The notes beneath the pieces were generated by a model. That model saw only the letters and a list, made by a program, of their open reading frames with translations. It was not told the DNA's origin and did not search any database. DNA of 64,000 nt from Oscheius tipulae. Lineage: Eukaryota; Nematoda; Chromadorea; Rhabditida; Rhabditidae. Positions 45,781 through 58,300 of the stretch are shown in pieces (within the stretch, counting starts at the first letter, position 1; each line of letters starts with the position of its first letter). Both the position numbers and the translations under genes were made by a program. Location of the stretch: the NCBI GenBank assembly GCA_037178975.1, contig JASJZH010000006.1, positions 992,001 through 1,056,000 on the forward strand, in the 5' to 3' direction.

Positions 45781-48700
45781 CTTCTGAGAGAACAAAGAAC
45801 ACAAAAGAGCAACTTCGGTCTGAGGGAGCTGCTGGACGAGGACGCCGGCGTTCCCATATCTTATCTAAATGTTTTTCCTGCCTGTTATGGCTGACAGTCC
45901 ATGCAGAGACTCTCTTCCGTGTGTGATGTGATCTTTTGTGCAGTTGTAATTAAGATTGTAGTCTCTGTTTTGAACTCGATAAAGGTCTCGTGTAACAAGA
46001 ACTAACAAGAACTGAAAAGGGCAATTTAAAAACACTGTGAAACAATTGCAATTTTTGCATGGACCTAGCATATCCAAGCTGCAAACTAACACAGAATCGA
46101 CCTATATTGGCAGCTAGGATGGGTTACCAGAAATAGAATATCTTATTATCCACATTTGGTCATTTTAACATCTTGACTATCTTAATCCTAACTACTATAA
46201 ACAAGTATTTGACAACACAGCTTGTTCATCCTAAAAACTGGTAGAGATCGCATCTCATTCTTTGCTTTTATCAAAACCTACCACTGGACAAGTACAATAT
46301 TTCATACTATCTTTAGAGCTTTGCTTCAAGAAAATTTAACAGTTGCCACCCGTTTATGGTCTAATGTTACGTCGCCTGATCTAATCACCCAGTCCTCCTT
46401 TGTGAAAGCAGATATGATTCAGCTAGACAAACAGTAGAGGGCTTCCCATAGCCTCACCAAACGTCCTTTTACGTTTTTGGGTGAGCACTCTGCCTTTTTT
46501 CTCGCTCCAAATGATCCTGACAAAAACAGATGTCCGGCGAGAGATTTTTACACCAGATAAGGGCATTGTCAAGCCACTGCCATCTGTTTAAGAATGTTTC
46601 TACTTTCCTGAAATGTGTACAGTTTTGAAACGGAGAGCTACTGATTCAGCGCATTTCTTTCAGCTCCGTCTCCTCCGGCAACGTTAGTCATTCGTGTGAA
46701 GTGGCTTTAATCAACCAACTGCCCATTTTTTGTTTTCGCCTCTACCGGTACACAATCCGTACCGTCCCACCCTTTTCAGTTCCCATTCTCTGGATTGGGA
46801 AAGTCGCTGGTTTTCCACTTTCTCTCGCTTCTGGTAATTACCTTCCGCCACTATATTAGCTACCGCACCTGCCAGTCGGGGCCAGGTGTTCCCCTAGTTT
46901 GGCGGACGGTAATGCCCTCTCTCTATGCTAATCTCTTAATTTTTGCCTTGCAAAGAGGCGTGCAAATGGTCGGCGACAAAAAAAAGACAGTTGGATATTG
47001 AACACCGAAATGATTGAACGCTATTGTAGAAACGGTATTTTGTCAAGCTTGAATCATTCTATAAGCGTGATGTATTTTACATCAATTTCTGCAAAGAAAG
47101 TCAAAGTTATTTGTAATGAGTCAAGTCATTTTTTAATGCTGACAGGGGCATTTGAAACAAATCTCCAGTCAATGACTATATAGTAAACCAGGAAAAAGAA
47201 ATCCTCAAATTAAGTAGAGATTGCAATTCGTAGATCGTCAGTATTTTATATTTGTTAAGATTTCTTCTGCTTCCTCTCGCAGGGCGTTTGATACGCCCTC
47301 TAACCTGAGCCAATTTTATATTCCAGGCGTCTCATTCCGAAAGGGCAGACGCGGCGTTGGAACATAAGGGATCACGTATCCATGGCAATGAGTACCCTCT
47401 CTCTTCACCACACCCGTTCAAACACTCACAAAAGATTATTAACTGGGCGTGTCTACTGGTCCTCTTTCTACGCGCCACCCCTGTGTCAGGACATCGATAG
47501 AATCTGTCGTCTGTCTGTTGTCGCCGCGTCGAGATAAGAAAGAGCGGACGGTGCTCCTCTCTTCGACACGCGTCTTATCTTCCCGCGACCATGGACACTT
47601 TGCGGCCCTCAGCACTCCCTACAGGCTAACAGTCCCAACTGGTCACCCTAACTATTCTAGGGTGTTCAAGAGGCTCGGGGGCAACAATTGCCCCTCGCAA
47701 CGCGCGTCGCGCGGCACAAGGCCACGCCCACTTGAGGCACAAAAGACCCCATCACTGACTGCCATGGCAGTCCCCCCTTTCCAACACAGTCAGAACGTTT
47801 TGACTCTATCTCTCCCTTTTTTTGTCCAGTTTTCAGAATCCAATTAATTTATAATTCCGTCTCCCTAATAATGGCGTCAGGCTCCATGCGCGTCTTTATA
47901 TGTGTGCTACGCAGAATTGGCCGAAGCACCATGTAAAGCTGCTCACGGTCCCATTGCCTACCACACATACCCATTAACATGTGACACATTGACCATTTAT
48001 GAGCTGGGTTGTGAATACGAAACATAGTTGCACACAAAATGTACTTGTTTTGACAACAGAACAGATTTTCAATGTATAGTCAATATTTAGCAATCTGCTG
48101 CCGGAAAGGATGACCAAAACGCTGACAGCTGGGTAAACTTGAATGTTGTTGAGCACAGTTGTATGGTTATCTTCGAGCCTTGTTGACACGATTCTGCTAC
48201 GGGACAGATAAGCAGTTACAGAAATCCTCAGAGATTGAAGATTGGTTTAACCATAGTTGCTATCAATGAGAATGAAGGGTAGCACGTGCTGTAATTGTGT
48301 TTCACTGGATTCAAGACGGTTATGAGGGTGGAGCTGCTTGTAAATAAACATCATGTTCTGGAACGGAAGATCAAGCTGTTACAAGCTTCTTCTGTTTCTT
48401 CTTTGTCTGATTTCCAAGCTTGGATGCCAGTGGGAGATCATTGACTACAATATTCCAGTCATATGTACCTCACAATTCCTCAGAACTTCGATAATTTGGC
48501 AAAGAAACTTTGGTAAAAGCTTCCAAAGTACAGAGCTATTGTTTTTATATTTTCAAAAAAGTCTTTAACCTGTTGTGCATTCAACTGGTTTTGCATTCCG
48601 AACTGAACGGTACGATAAAACAAAACCGTAGGATTAAGCAACTACGGTTCTAGAGAGCCTAGAATAAATGTTGAGCAATTTTTACAGGAACTGTCATCTC

Positions 48701-49078
48701 AAAAACCGAAAAAAATACATTTATGCACATGATATTTGAACTGTCTGATCATTTTTTCCTTCAACTGCTCGTGGGAAGAGCGTTCAGATTTTTAACTTAA
48801 CACATAGAATTCATGTTTTACAACCTGAACCTCACAGACCAAAAAATAGGCGCCATATTGTGCCAATTAGTGGTCATCTGTAGCCATCGCCGGTGCAAAT
48901 CATGGAGCGGCGGCTTTCTTTTGTTTCCCCTAATTATCTGGGCGACAGACGTGTTAAAGGTCATCAAAAAGAGCATCATGAACATTTTATTGTGGGGGAA
49001 AAGCGTGTTTGTGTATCACAAAATCAGTACATACCAAAAAATAACATGACACTTAAGCGGGACGAATAGAGCAGGGTA
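45781..49078. other. Intergenic, CDF-like gene to small basic gene
   Basis: About 3.3 kb. GC-richer between 47330 and 47810. An open frame at 48353 (plus) begins with a signal-peptide-like sequence (MFWNGRSSCYKLLLFLLCLI), possibly the first exon of an unmodelled gene, but I find no convincing following exons. A 132-residue frame at 47449-47847 has no domain and odd composition. No RNA gene recognised. Confidence 0.4.
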
Positions 49079-49385
49079 CTAAACAAAGGTGTCGTTCTCG
49101 GAGAACTCAATTTTCAGGGCCTTCTTTTCGGCTTCGGGGGCTGTCTTCACAACGGATTTGCTGAAAACGAAACTTTTTTATTACAAATGAAAAATACCTT
49201 GGACTATGGATTCCATTCACAGCGTTGGCGGGCTTGGATACACGTTCAGAGACGCCTGACAATGTGTTTTTCAGGAAAACGAGTAATTTACCGTTGGATA
49301 CAGCTCCATTTGATGTAGTCCCATTGCTCTTTTTGAACGTCGGTGTTGCTGCGTTATTACGTTTTCTCTCATTCTGTGATGTCAT
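49079..49385 (-). CDS. Small basic protein, unknown
   Basis: Predicted 77-residue protein in three exons: MTSQNERKRNNAATPTFKKS then NGTTSNGAVSNG, VSERVSKPANAVNGIHSPS and KSVVKTAPEAEKKALKIEFS ending ENDTFV. Introns of about 37 bp have good consensus ends and all joins are in frame. A TTGTTTCAG acceptor lies about 30 bp upstream of the ATG, fitting trans-splicing. Low-complexity Asn/Ser/Lys start, no signal peptide or domain. I do not recognise it. Confidence 0.5.
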
Positions 49386-49811
49386 TCGAACGTAGACAGT
49401 TCGTTGCGATCCGTTTCTGAAACAACTCACTAGTAGCTGAACAAGCTTTAGCAGTAGCCTCATTTTTGGAATGCTCGGACACAATGCACCTCTAGTATTC
49501 AAAGCGTTTTGGCTGTTTGGATGTTTGTAAATAACCACAATTATACGCTTTTCTGACGAAAAATCTGTTTTTGGAGTTCAAGCCATTGTAAGAAGTACGT
49601 TGCCCGCCTATTGAAACAGATCCAGGTACCAGTGCTTTGCGTTAGAGCACTACGCAGAATTTTTATATTTGAAATGTTCTTTTCCAGCACAATTCTGTGT
49701 CATGATTAGCGTCACATGCCCTTTATTTTCGAAGACTGCCTAACAGCCAATTGATATTCTGCAATTATCACTGCCCACGGGAATAGCTTGTTAGTCGGAT
49801 CTCTGTTTTCC
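49386..49811. other. Intergenic, small basic gene to neuropeptide receptor
   Basis: About 430 bp. Holds the presumed upstream region of the small gene and the 3' end of the receptor gene. Nothing else recognised. Confidence 0.45.
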
Positions 49812-52318
49812 TCACCTGGGCTTATCTCTTCCAAGACACGTGCTAATCACTATAGAGCGGACTTGGGGGTTCAACCAGGCGTAGATGAACGGATTGACGA
49901 CGACGTTAGTCATAGACAAGCTAAAAATTCTTTGCTTTTGTTTCAAAACCAGGAAGCTACCAATGCGTGAACATATTAAGCAGGTAATTGATGTCCATGT
50001 CAGTGTTATGGAACCATTTGAAGATGGTTAACCCGTCGTCGTACTCGATTATGAGTGAGAGAACGTTATGAGGCATCCAGCTGAAGATGAACCAGAGGAC
50101 CATGAACACGAGAATAATGGTGGTTCTTCGAGTTTGTTGAAGCAACTTGGCTCTTTCTTTCTCCTGCTTCTCGATGAAAGAATTAATCTGGAACTGGAAC
50201 AATTTTTATGAGAGAACAGAGAACTTAAAGTGGACAAAACGGTTGAACATGCTGGATAACTTAAAAACCATTTAATAAAGAAGATGAGCTTATACGTGTA
50301 TGCTTGACCCATGCTGCTCCTCACTCCATGCCAGTTTTTACAAGATTAATTGTTCACCCGATAAAGTTATCTATGACAAAGTCGAAGCTGCACTCCAAAA
50401 ACTTATTTGTCCTCTACTCTCAGCAGCTAACTTGTCGCTTTTGAAACATAATCACGACAAACTAATGGACATACTGGAATCAAACCCACTTTGCTACTAA
50501 TCAGAGCACTTATGTACACATAAGAACTTACAGTATTCTCTCCATTTTCTGTAGCTTTCTTATCCAAATTGTCTGTACTCGTACTTCTTATGACACAAGT
50601 CTGTTCCAAGGCAAACGACCTTTCATCCATTTTTCGAAGTTTGTTCTGAATTGTTGGTCTTCGGCTGAATGAGAACGATACCTTTGCTCGTTGGTTCAAA
50701 ACACCAAAGATTTTACTGTAGCAGTAGGCCATACACACGAAGGGAAGGAAGAACTGCGCTAACATCACAATCATAGTGTAGATTCGACGCGATGAAGGAT
50801 TTGGCCAAAATTCGGTGCAGAACATGCCACAAATCCCGTCGCTCTTAATTTTTGTTTTTAACTTCGTTTGTCAAACAATTACCTCATAGCTGACATGTTG
50901 CATGTAGAAAGCATAAGGAAGGGTGACAACGACGGATAGCATCCACATAATGGCAATAATGTAAGCTGCTCCTCTTTTTGAGAGAGGCTTCGAATGTGGA
51001 CACACGACCTAAAAATTGATACTGAAACTGTTCTAATTAGAGAACAAGTACCAGCTTGTAGCGGTCAACAGCAATGGCTCCTAGGGAGAAGGTGCAGACG
51101 AAAATGCTTACACCTGAAACCAGGTTTCTGTTTCGAAAATAGTTCCTCTTCGTTCGACAACGTTATAAAACGGATCAATTACTTTTCGAGGTTATCTATC
51201 ACTGATATTTATTGAAATGCTCACGAAAGAAAATTGGAAGTCAGATTTCAATTGAGGTACCACTTCTTCACTTTTGCTACTAGACAAATTCGGCTAATAC
51301 TAAATCGTAAGAAAAATTTAGTGATAATCATTGAACCATTCTTCCATCTTTTGGAACAATTTGATTTTTGACTTTTTTGAACATAAGGAAATTCAGTGTA
51401 GATCGTAATATGTTCCATTTGCATAATACATGTTCAGACCTTTTAGTGCTCACCGACATCTACTTCCGTGTTCTAGTGAACACTTCCGCGAGGGGTTCTT
51501 TTCCTCTAATTCGCAACATTATCAGCCTAGCCTTCACTCTCGCGCGAACATTTAACTAGGCTAGCTGAAAGTGATTAGTGGGCTCTGCGAAAACGAGATC
51601 ATTTATCGTCTAGAGAGTACTACCTACCTTGAATGCATGGAATTAGATGACAGAGTGTCTTGCCGAACATCCAGTTCTTCATGACGTTGGCGACTGGAGT
51701 AATAGGCACGGAGAGTAGACACATCAGCAAATCACTCGCAGCCAGGTTCATGATGAAGATGTTTTGTACTGACTGCAAAATTTACATGAGTCTAAGACGT
51801 ACAGGAATTATTTTCGTTGAAGAAACAGTAATTATCTTTGACACACGAAATCCGCATAAATCGTATTTTTCTTTTTAATTTTAGGTGGAACGATCTCTGG
51901 GCTTGCCATTCTGATAATCAACACATTTTTATTTGATATTTGCGACCTTCAAAATACCAAAACAGGTTAAGTGTTGGAAGATAGACGCATGTGACAAATT
52001 TTTTCGAACTTTAAGGCTCACTACTCTCCTCCATGACGACTCTATTTCAACAGTACTTATTTAATGAAAACGGCACCTCACCTGTAGATTTTTGTGCTTC
52101 ATCGTGACATACATTAGTAGTGTGTTACCACAAAGACCAAAGACGAAGATGAGCAAGTAAGCAACAATGAATGGACCATAGAAATATGGTGACATTGATG
52201 GATCTGGATAGACATCTCCAAAACTTTGGCAGGTTTTGTTGTTTCTGGGCTCGTCGAATCCGTTGAAATCCATCGGTGAGACGATTTCCGTACTGGATAC
52301 CATTGTCAGAGCATCCAT
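49812..52318 (-). CDS. Neuropeptide Y/F-type GPCR (NPR-like)
   Basis: Rhodopsin-class peptide receptor. Extracellular N-terminus (MDALTMVSSTEIVSPMDFNG) with one N-glycosylation site (NNKT), TM1 FIVAYLLIFVFGLCGNTLLM, TM2 NIFIMNLAASDLLMCLLSVP, the conserved Cys in WMFGKTLCHLIPC, TM3 ending in the DRY motif VDRYKLVVCP, TM4 AAYIIAIMWMLSVVVTLPYA, TM5 MIVMLAQFFLPFVCMAYCYS, a long third loop, TM6 TIILVFMVLWFIFSWMPHNV and TM7 LSMTNVVVNPFIYAWLN with the NPxxY motif. The tail is short (VRSIVISTCLGRDKPR). These motifs are typical of NPY/NPF/short-NPF receptors. The acceptor TTTTCAG 7 bp before the ATG suggests spliced-leader addition. Introns vary from about 40 to over 300 bp. Confidence 0.88.
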
Positions 52319-55300
52319 CAGACGCTGAAAATAAATTGTTTGGTGACGGATTTTGAAAACGAAGCTGGAGAATGGAAAATGTTTCTCAAAACGGCTCACA
52401 TGCTAATTTTATGGCTTCTCATGATTCATCTCTACGGGCTTAATCCAACTCAAGGATACTGCAGTCCCTCTTTTTCATTGAATTAGGACGCATGCCATTA
52501 AAATAGAAGTAGATGCAACATTGTTCATACACATGTTCCGTACAACGTAAAAGCTCTGTCTTTTCCGGAAGTGAGTCACGGTACGAGCTGTGCTAAGTTC
52601 AACAGTTCAATGAGAGACTATAATGTGACTGCAAGAAGCAAAAAGTGTTTAGCGTTGACATGTAAAACCGTAACGTTCAAATATTAATGTTTCAAGACTT
52701 AGATGACCGTTGGCACATAAAAAGTTTCATCTTGGTACTTAAACTCTGGCACCACTCTGCACTTTCAGAAAAAAAAGCAAAGCGGGGCCATGGAACACTT
52801 GGTTTGTAGCAAATTGGAAAGTCTTTCAACAGTATTATGTCTTAAAAGATATCTGCAATCACATTAATCTTAATCAAGTTGGAAACCAACCGTCATGAGC
52901 AAAATAAGAACGCCAGGTGATAAAAAGCTTGACGATTGACTGTTTAAGATCCATTACATTAGCACGTTTTGCGCACCAGAAGTGGCGAAAGCATAGAATA
53001 TAGACAAAAAAAACTAGCAAAAAAGTTTCGATGGTCAAAAGTTTCGTCAAACTTCAGATGGGGCTATAGCCGCTTGGCATGATATCTTATGGGGATTTCT
53101 GTTTCAACATTAGCAAAAACAAGTCAATAAAGGTAGCCATATGGAAAATTGCCGTGTTCTGTTAATTTCAACTACGGTTCTGAAAATTCCATACTGCATA
53201 ATTTTGAAGAGGAGGCGCAAACTTTTCAATTGAAAAACTCAGGTCGAAACGTGGAGTTTAACCGATCCAAAAGTCAAGAAGAGACGCCGCGACCTATCGT
53301 CGACTCGAGAAGCTAAACATTAATAGCTCGCCAGGACAGGAAATGAAATTAGTTTTAAGAAACCGCTCCGCTTCATCGCAAGTACGTAAGTTCGATTTTT
53401 TGTCTAAGGGCCATCTATACTCTGTCTAATTGACTCCATCAGTCAGGATGAGAGGAGAAGATCCCACATACACAGACGAGACGAGCCCGCGCAAAAGAGT
53501 CGATAAGGGATGTTTCACCCCTTGTGTCAATTTAAAGGTCGCATTGCTCTATCTACTTCAAGTAAAGTTACAAGAGTCATCGACCATTAGAATTAATGTT
53601 CGATTACTGTAAATACTTCTTTGCAATAGTACTATGTGCATAAAAAATGACATACTTGTCATCTCTATCAAATACGGCTACTATTTAGTAGGTTGTTGTG
53701 CATCAATAATGAGTCGAATGCGTATTAGGAGCTAAATTGATGGCTTCCTGGTGATGACATAGTCCAATGAAAAAATATAGAGAAAATGAAACTTAAATTG
53801 TGAATTTGAGAATTGGATAGGAACACCAAAAGCCCACTATTCTGGCAAACACAGTGCAAAAATTTAACATGCCACAATAAATGAAAAAAAAACAGGCCGG
53901 CACAAAATGATCTATGACTACTTTAGAAAAAGCAAACGGTTAGGAAGAATTACAATAAAATAGTTTCAGTTTGAGAAAACTGGCGGCATGTTTTAAAAAA
54001 AAACAAATGAATGACAAACTCAACTGAAGAATAATCAAGAGGCGTAGATAATGCTGTAATTTAACTTGATATTGTCGACAATAACGGGACGCATATCGGG
54101 TTTTTTTTCCAAAAGCCACATCAGACAAGACTAGATATTTTAGTCAGACTTTGTCTATTTCGAGCGGCTGACACCACCCATGATTGGAAACAATTGTCTT
54201 GCTGTGTGTACAGAACAAAGAAAATTAGTATGGGAAAATAGGGCAAAGTGGACGAACATGTAAATAACACTCAAAGTGACAAAAAAGTCATCCTGAATGA
54301 GGTCAAATATTAATCGTCGTGGTGGTCGTTATTATGACAAGTCACACGATCGAGAGGGAGTAATAAAGAAAAAGGGTGAGGCGACGAGACTCAATTCCAT
54401 CAACTTTCCACTTTAGCGGAAATTATTAGTGGCCTTCATTGTCAGCACACAGTGCTACAGCCAGAATGCGATTAACTCTCGATGGATGTGTGTGGGTCGA
54501 GAGACTGAAAGTCAGAACTGCAGTGCAGAAAACGATCGGATTTCGATGAGAACCTCTTATGAAAAGTGTGTTCTTTCCCATGGGGAGAAGGGTGTCAGAC
54601 TTTTGATTTTCGTTTGTGGGATAAGTGTTCCCGCACGTCGTCGCTAAGCTTTGATTGATATCAGGTGAACGATCCCCGGTATGTACATAGAAGGCCATTT
54701 TAGAGAAAATTAATGTGAAATCTTCAAGATGGAGAAAAACATGTGTCAAAATTTAGATTTGAAGGCTGCCAATTTAACGTTTCCGTTTAAAATATAGATT
54801 GACCGCATGGTGACGTTTAAGAAGAGGGAAAATTGTACTGTTCTTAAAACATTCTATGGTTCTTCTATTTTGGCTATCGCAGAAGCAACATATCGATGTT
54901 AGACACCTCTTTGGAATAGTTCAAATATGGGTTTTAATAAGTAAGAGATTTCTTGAACAAAAAAGTTTTGCTTAAGCTTTGCAAGCCTCCTGAATCAGTG
55001 AGAAGAAGCTCTATTGTTGAAGCTACAGAATATAATGATGTTTTTCTGCTACATATATTATTGTTCTCGAGAGCGTGGGAAAAGACCACTGGTCTTGGTT
55101 TTGCTAATAAGACAACAAGACTATTTACTAAACTAAAACAGAAGAAGAACGTTACAGTAGAGAATTATCAAACAGAACAGAGGCTCTCTTTAGAAACAAA
55201 GCAGAGAGGAAACTCTGTGATTAAACGTCGTTCCCTCTGCCCTAAAGAGCTCCCGAGACGTAATGATGCTTCGGTTGACAGATTAGTAGCTGCAATAGGT

Positions 55301-58300
55301 TGTGTGGCTCTGACGTCAGTTTTTTTCGGCGAGCTTTAGGAGTAGAATTCATAGAGCATAGGCGTTAGATTACAGACATGTGAGTCGGCATTTTAGGTGG
55401 TCGGGGGTATCATAAAATGTTTTTTCTCGCCGAGGTTCCGAATGTTCCAATCTTCTTGGCTTTCTGATTAATCCCAGGCTCACTAGAAACAGGGACGCAT
55501 CACATGAAAATTTAATCGGAATGGTCTTAGTGTTAAGACACTTAGATTTTTAATTAGGAGCAGTAGAACAAATGAACAGGAAGTAGCTCGAAGGTATACC
55601 CTGGAACGCTTTTACAAAAGTGGGTAGGATTAACCACGTTGGAGTCATAATTTCAATAACGAGAATCGAAGTTGGAAAAATGTCGGAGTATCTGTTTGAA
55701 GAAAGCACAGTATGCAAACGGTATGGTCTTGTTAAAATAAGGATTTGGATTTAATGCCTATTTTAAAGCCTTAGAGGTGTGTGTGGTTACCATGTGGTGT
55801 ACAATGAAAGATTGTTTGGAAATAGACAATAGCGCCGGGTCATTGCAGATAGAACGATTGTTCAAATCCGAAGCCGCGCTGGTTCAATAATTGCATTATC
55901 TCTGGGATACTGTTTTGATAAAAAAAACTTTATCAAGGCTCCTGTGGTATTTTTTTTTGACTTGATAGTAATGTCAACTTTAGGTACAAGGACGTGAATT
56001 AGAACAGCAGGAAATAAAGGGAGACCTTCAAAGGTTGCTAAAACTGCAGCCATAATTAGGCTAGAGATCACACTTTGGTTATTTCTCGTGGAAATGAGAC
56101 TACTAGACTGAGACCAATTGGACTTCCTGGTAAATAAGGCGCTGTCTTATTATCATACGCACAAATCTCATTGAAAAAAGTCAGTCATGGTCACGCGATG
56201 CCCTTAATTTACAATTAGTTAGTTCAAGAGTCTACAGACGAAGGATAGAGTTTTAAAAACACTAAAAAAATCCACCAGTGCCAGTTTCAATGTCGCCCTA
56301 GCACCCGCAGAGCGGTAATGCAATTTGAAAAGGAAAAAGTTTCTCTCGGACATATCCCCCGGTCTTGATTTTGGAGCACCTCGTCCTGTTAGTGATATCA
56401 CCTCCTTTTGGTCTTAAAGTGAAAGAGAGTAAAAAAAAGTCTGTCCAGTGGCACCAACTTATCGTTGAAGAATCTCCCGCACTAGGAAAAAAAAGAGTGA
56501 GTTCATTTCCTCCTGCTAAGAAGGAACACAAGCCAGTGTTTACTACTAAATTTGCGTCAGTGACGATGGTCAGCTAGGAAACACACGTTAAGGCGTCCAA
56601 GATTAAGTGAGAAAATGCTAGAGTAGGGAATTCTTCGAGAATACACATTTTCGGTTTGAACTTTTAATTTGAATAGTTTGAAGCGGGTAAATTTCTAGTA
56701 TCCTAAGACCCATTTTACCTAGTATTCAAAGAACTTGTCAATGTTGCATAAACTCAGCCGAATACCGTACTCGGCCAACTACGATTTGCTTATTATTGTA
56801 AAAAAAGAGGTACAAAATGAATCTTTTTAGATTTGTCGTTTTGCTTTTGGTGAACGGTCACACTCTATAGACTCTGTCCCGATAAGATACAAAAAGGCTT
56901 CTCATGAGGTTTCACTGGTTTTAAGGCAGCCGCGCAAGTTATTTATGGGCCCGGTCGAAATTTAAGGTGCATAGTTCAATGAAACAAGGTTTCGAATAGT
57001 TTGCTCTGACCACACCGTGTCCAGAACGAGGAGCTAAGAGTCCAAAGAACGCCGGGGTGATGAGACGCGGAACCCCCCTAAACGCAATCCGACTAGAGGG
57101 AATATTACAAAACGCTTTGAAGGAAGTTCATAGAACAGGGACGAGTTTCATGGAATCACGTTCAGAGGTTATTGGCAAAGGGAAACAGGCACAAAAGGCA
57201 CATTTCCTGAGCTTATTATTTTCTGCACGGAGGAAACATGTTTCGAGAGATTTTTTCGAGATCCAGAGAGCTGAAAATGCGAGTCTTGAGCAAGTCGAAC
57301 GCATAAAGCAATGTCGTTCTAAAAAAGTTTGGTTCTAGAAAGACATAGTGAAGACTACATTAGCTCTATGATGTTTTAAACCAAAAGGAATACTGAAGCC
57401 TTTCGAAACTAGATGACACCACATAATCAATGACACTAAATGAAAAACGCTCTCGTTTGGTATTCAATATTTCAGAAACACAACTCTCAACCTTCCAAAC
57501 AGTCTCCTGTTTTTAGTAAATTGGAAAACTGCTGACTATTCAAACACTGCGAAAAAACGGGAGCGCCTCCTAGAGAAAAGTAGTTACTAGGGACTGGGCA
57601 TCGTTTACGTAGAAGTGTCTTCTTCTCTCCTCTATTTTGGGCCAAGTTATTTGACAGTTAGAGGGCACCTTTCAGAGAAATAGACACCTCTCTGACCCAA
57701 TAGAACTCGTGAACCTTTCTCTTTTGACTGACACTCGACCAATTAAACAGCTACTTTTATGCATGTTAGGTGACGTCTATTAAACTCGAAACCTTTGCAG
57801 GTTTCGGTCAAACGAGAGAATCAAGTTGAGGAAGTGCCATGCGGCAAAATAGAGAACAAGTGGCACGAAAAAATGTTTTTATGAGACTACTTTATTGAAG
57901 ATTCGTCATTGTTAGGAGTTTTGTGTTGAAAGCAAACAGTGGCGAGTGGATAAGCTATGGAAGAAGGATTTGAGGACATCATCCGATGTCAAAAAAGTTT
58001 ATGCGGGATGGGAAGAGTTAAAAGGATAAGGAAAATGGATACAATAGCTACTTAACGTGTTGAGGTACAAAGACTGACGTTCTTTTTTTTCTTTCTGACA
58101 ATTTTGGTACTGCTTCTATAATAGTTGTGGGCCACTTTACATCTTTACAGTTGGGTGCCGTTATGAATTTGGCCGAAAAAGCATAAAACGGGAAAGTACA
58201 CGCGATAGCCAAATGTGTGTTTAAGAACAGTTCGTGGTAGGACCCTCAAGCACATAATACGAGCTGTTTGACTGCTTGTCTTTGACAAAGATTATCTTCT

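Noticed and set aside
47449-47847. 132-residue open frame in GC-richer intergenic DNA
   Set aside because: No domain, no signal, no splice context; high GC makes chance frames longer.
54953-55339. 128-residue open frame in the gene-poor stretch
   Set aside because: Charged, low-information sequence without domain or promoter/splice context; a chance frame is more likely.
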